Assembly (NCBI GenBank): GCA_003152795.1
Contig: PMBA01000380.1
Coordinates: forward strand, 853 to 7,200
Source of the DNA: Acidobacteriaceae bacterium
GTDB taxonomy: Bacteria; Acidobacteriota; Terriglobia; Terriglobales; Acidobacteriaceae
Direction: 5' to 3'
DNA: 6,348 nt
Shown here: piece by piece, positions 4,021 through 6,348 of the stretch
Position numbering within the stretch: the stretch's first letter is position 1
Layout of the letters: each line of letters starts with the position of its first letter
Position numbers and translations under genes: made by a program
The notes under the pieces: generated by a model
Told to the model about the DNA's origin: nothing
Databases searched by the model: none
What the model saw: the letters and a program-made list of their open reading frames with translations, nothing else

Positions 4021-5772
4021 ATGGGCATTCGACATTCACTGAGACGGCTTCTGCTCCGCCTGCCGATCCTGCTTAGCTTGTGCGCCGGCAGTATCGTGGC
4101 GGCGCCGCTGAGTCCGACCCACGCGCCGCATGCCATGGTGGCCAGCGTCCACGAGCTGGCTTCGCGTGCCGGCATCGAGATGTTGCGTTCCGGTGGCAAT
4201 GCTGTTGACGCCGCCGTCGCCACCGGCTTCGCGCTTGCCGTCGTCCATCCCCAGGCCGGCAACCTTGGCGGAGGCGGCTTCCTTCTTCTCCGCAGCGCCA
4301 GCGGAAAAACTCATTTCATCGATTTCCGCGAAAAAGCGCCGGCCGCTGCTACCGAAAACATGTATCTCGACGCCCAGGGCAACGTCCTCCCGGATTCCAG
4401 CAAGGATTCCAGCGTGGTTGGATACCGGTCGATCGGCGTCCCCGGTTCCGTGGCCGGCCTGGTCTACGCGGAAAAGCAATACGGCAAGTTAACGATAGAA
4501 AAGGTGATGGCTCCGGCCATCCGGCTTGCGCGCGATGGCTTCTTTCTCGCTTACGAAGACACGCAGGATCTGAAGGAAGATAAACACCTCGCACGGTTCC
4601 CCGAATCCAAACGCGTTTTCCTGCGCAACGGGAATTTCTACCGGCCCGGCGAGTTGTTCAAGCAGCCCGAACTGGCCCGCACCCTGGAGCGCCTTGCCAA
4701 GGATCCCGACGAGTTCTACCACGGGGCCATGGCCCGCGAACTGGCGGCGGCCATCCACAAAGGCGGAGGCCTGGTCACGGCTGCCGATCTCGCCGCTTAT
4801 GAGGTGAAGGAGCGCGAGCCCATTCGCGGTTCCTATCGCGGATACGACATCATCGGCGCTCCCCCGCCATCTTCCGGCGGCGTGGCGCTCGTGGAAATCC
4901 TCAACATTCTGGAAGGCTTCGACCTCGCGAAACTCGGCAACCGTTCCGCCGACGCCATTCATCTCGAAGCCGAGGCGTTCCGCCGCGCATTCTACGATCG
5001 CACCGACTTCCTGGGCGATCCCGACTTCGCCAAAGTGCCCGTCGCGCAGCTCATCGACAAGAAATACGCCGCGGCCTGGCGCGACTCCATCGACCCCAAC
5101 CACGCCACCATGAGCCGGGACCTGAAACGGCCGTCGATCTTCAATGAACTGGAGCGCGTCGCCCAGTCCCGCACCCCAGCCATTCACGAGCCTGAAAACA
5201 CAACTCATTATTCCGTGGTCGATGCCGAGGGGAATGCGGTTGCCGTGACCACCACGCTGAACGATTCCTTCGGTTCGCGCGTTACCGCCGAGGGGCTGGG
5301 CTTCCTGCTCAACGACGAGATGGACGACTTCACCGCCAAACAGGGTGTTCCCAACGCCTACGGACTCATCCAGGGGCCGGCCAACGCCATTGGCCCCGGC
5401 AAGCGCCCGCTCTCCGCCATGACCCCGACCATCGTGCTCAAGGACGGCAAGCTCTTCCTGGTTCTCGGCTCGCCCGGCGGCCCCACCATCATCACCACCG
5501 TTGCCAACGTGCTCATCGGTGTCGTCGATTTCTCGCTCGACATCCAGGAAGCGGTCAACGCTCCCAGGTTTCATCACCAGTGGGCCCCCGATCAGATTCT
5601 CGTCGAGGACCGCCTCTCTCCCGATACAATGAATGTTCTACGTTCCAAAGGCCACAAACTGAGCGTCGAGCATTTCTGGGGAGACGGTGAGTGCATCATG
5701 ATTGACCCCAAAACCGGCGAGCGTCTGGGGGCCAGCGACGGACGCAACAACGGGAAGGCGGTAGGCTACTGA
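4021..5772 (+). CDS. ggt: Gamma-glutamyltransferase (glutathione hydrolase) precursor
   Basis: This exported 583-residue proenzyme would cleave the gamma-glutamyl bond of glutathione and related compounds, by hydrolysis or transfer to peptides. Residues 1-28 look like a signal peptide (Arg-rich start, hydrophobic LLRLPILLSLCAGSIVAA); the Cys at 21 lacks a proper lipobox. The proenzyme should cut itself before Thr394 in ENTTHYSVV, giving large and small subunits, with Thr394 as nucleophile. By comparison with remembered E. coli Ggt, R103 (FREKAP) matches Arg114, N414 Asn411, D436 Asp433, and G486-G487 (GSPGG) the oxyanion glycines. The lid loop is present (VPNAYGLIQG, with Tyr447). One change is PLSAM: Ala466 replaces the second Ser of the usual PLSSM pair. 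Length matches the family. No ribosome binding site is seen before ATG 4021, but the signal peptide supports this start. Confidence 0.97.
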   Translation: MGIRHSLRRLLLRLPILLSLCAGSIVAAPLSPTHAPHAMVASVHELASRAGIEMLRSGGNAVDAAVATGFALAVVHPQAGNLGGGGFLLLRSASGKTHFIDFREKAPAAATENMYLDAQGNVLPDSSKDSSVVGYRSIGVPGSVAGLVYAEKQYGKLTIEKVMAPAIRLARDGFFLAYEDTQDLKEDKHLARFPESKRVFLRNGNFYRPGELFKQPELARTLERLAKDPDEFYHGAMARELAAAIHKGGGLVTAADLAAYEVKEREPIRGSYRGYDIIGAPPPSSGGVALVEILNILEGFDLAKLGNRSADAIHLEAEAFRRAFYDRTDFLGDPDFAKVPVAQLIDKKYAAAWRDSIDPNHATMSRDLKRPSIFNELERVAQSRTPAIHEPENTTHYSVVDAEGNAVAVTTTLNDSFGSRVTAEGLGFLLNDEMDDFTAKQGVPNAYGLIQGPANAIGPGKRPLSAMTPTIVLKDGKLFLVLGSPGGPTIITTVANVLIGVVDFSLDIQEAVNAPRFHHQWAPDQILVEDRLSPDTMNVLRSKGHKLSVEHFWGDGECIMIDPKTGERLGASDGRNNGKAVGY

Positions 5773-6348
5773 TGCTGAAGGCGGTATCGACGTACGTCTA
5801 TGTAAAGGAACGACTCCATCCGGGCTTGCTCGACGAACTCGTCAAGGCGGGAGCCCAGTCGATTGAAATCTTCGCCGCCCGCCAGCACTTCGACTACGCC
5901 AACCGCAAGCAGCATGTCCGTGAAATTGCCGACTGGTTCCGCTCCACCGGCATTCCGTTGAATTCGGTGCACGCGCCGTTGTATTCCGACTACGAGTGGG
6001 GACGCACCGGTTCGCCGCCCGTGAACATCGCCTCCACCGACCGCGCCGGCCGCGTCGATGCCATGGACGAAATCAAACGCGCCCTCGAAATTGCGGAGCA
6101 GATCCCATTCCGCTTTCTGGTCCAGCACATTGGGAATCCCAACGACGCGTTCGACGAGAAGAAATTTGAAAACGCCATGACCTCCGTCGAGCACTTGCGC
6201 GCTTTTGCCAAACCACTCGGCGTCAAGGTGCTGGTGGAAAATATTCCCAACGAACTCTCCACGCCCGAGCGCATCGTCGAGTTCATCCAGACCATGCATT
6301 TCGACGACATCGGCGTCTGCTTCGATTGCGGCCACGCCCACATGATGG
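5772..6348 (+). CDS. Sugar phosphate isomerase/epimerase-like TIM barrel (3' truncated)
   Basis: The first 192 residues of a xylose-isomerase-like TIM-barrel protein are present; the frame runs off the window. This superfamily (AP endonuclease 2 / sugar isomerase-epimerase) binds divalent metals through His, Glu and Asp at strand ends. Seen here are SIEIFAARQHFDY (30-42), H67 in VHAPLY, H119 in LVQHIGNP, E156 in VLVENIPNE and D185/H188/H190 in CFDCGHAHM. All are typical ligand or active-site blocks, so it is likely an active metal-dependent enzyme; substrate and reaction cannot be told. There is no signal peptide, so it is cytoplasmic. The ATG overlaps the ggt stop by one base (TGATG) with GGGAAGG at 5752-5758, rather far upstream, so it is probably translated by coupling with ggt. 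A link in substrate between the two enzymes is not obvious. Confidence 0.9.
   Translation, partial: MLKAVSTYVYVKERLHPGLLDELVKAGAQSIEIFAARQHFDYANRKQHVREIADWFRSTGIPLNSVHAPLYSDYEWGRTGSPPVNIASTDRAGRVDAMDEIKRALEIAEQIPFRFLVQHIGNPNDAFDEKKFENAMTSVEHLRAFAKPLGVKVLVENIPNELSTPERIVEFIQTMHFDDIGVCFDCGHAHMM

Noticed and set aside
4070..4090. Lipoprotein signal in Ggt (Cys at residue 21)
   Set aside because: The residues before the Cys are L-S-L; position -1 should be Gly, Ala or Ser, so ordinary signal peptidase I cleavage after the VAA at 26-28 is more likely.
4489..5577. 362-codon - strand frame inside ggt
   Set aside because: It is antisense to clear Ggt catalytic motifs and its translation is Gly/Val/Glu-rich low-complexity with no recognisable fold.
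5766..6341. - strand frame of 191 codons at the right end
   Set aside because: The + strand frame through the same bases carries conserved TIM-barrel metal-binding blocks and overlaps the ggt stop in coupled fashion.

Overview
The window is a GC-rich stretch of bacterial chromosome in which every supported gene lies on the + strand. Gene content (HtrA protease, VapBC, two-domain GNAT, MmcQ/YjbR protein, periplasmic gamma-glutamyltransferase, xylose-isomerase-like TIM barrel), codons biased to G/C in the third position, and GC-rich palindromes in the gaps fit a free-living, Gram-negative-type soil bacterium. My best guess is Acidobacteriota, but this is an impression from style and not proof. 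Both ends are cut: the first gene lacks its N-terminus and the last its C-terminus.

Layout: (1) 1-510, the end of an HtrA/Deg serine protease, from the catalytic-serine motif through one PDZ domain. (2) 511-1368, a vapBC toxin-antitoxin pair with a palindromic operator, bracketed by two direct copies of a ~66-nt hairpin repeat. (3) 1447-2289, an unrecognised secreted protein with a signal peptide, six cysteines and clustered histidines, followed by a good Rho-independent terminator. (4) 2341-2568, a gap with a third, core-only copy of the hairpin repeat. (5) 2569-3393, a two-domain GNAT acetyltransferase. (6) 3403-3470, an unrelated palindrome that can fold in two mutually exclusive ways. (7) 3499-3870, an MmcQ/YjbR-like protein with a lysine/arginine-rich tail, probably read from a nearly leaderless mRNA. 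(8) 4021-5772, an exported gamma-glutamyltransferase with nearly all catalytic residues, overlapping by one base the start of (9) 5772-6348, a sugar phosphate isomerase/epimerase-like protein.

The genes mostly look like independent units separated by terminators or repeats. The two tight couplings are vapB-vapC (4-nt overlap) and ggt-TIM barrel (1-nt overlap). No phage, CRISPR, transposase, tRNA or rRNA gene is visible, and no gap without a gene exceeds 300 bases. The most interesting features are the repeat-bracketed vapBC cassette, the hairpin repeat whose stem is conserved while its loop varies, the dual-fold palindrome, and the unknown secreted protein. I do not see a clearly new multi-gene system.
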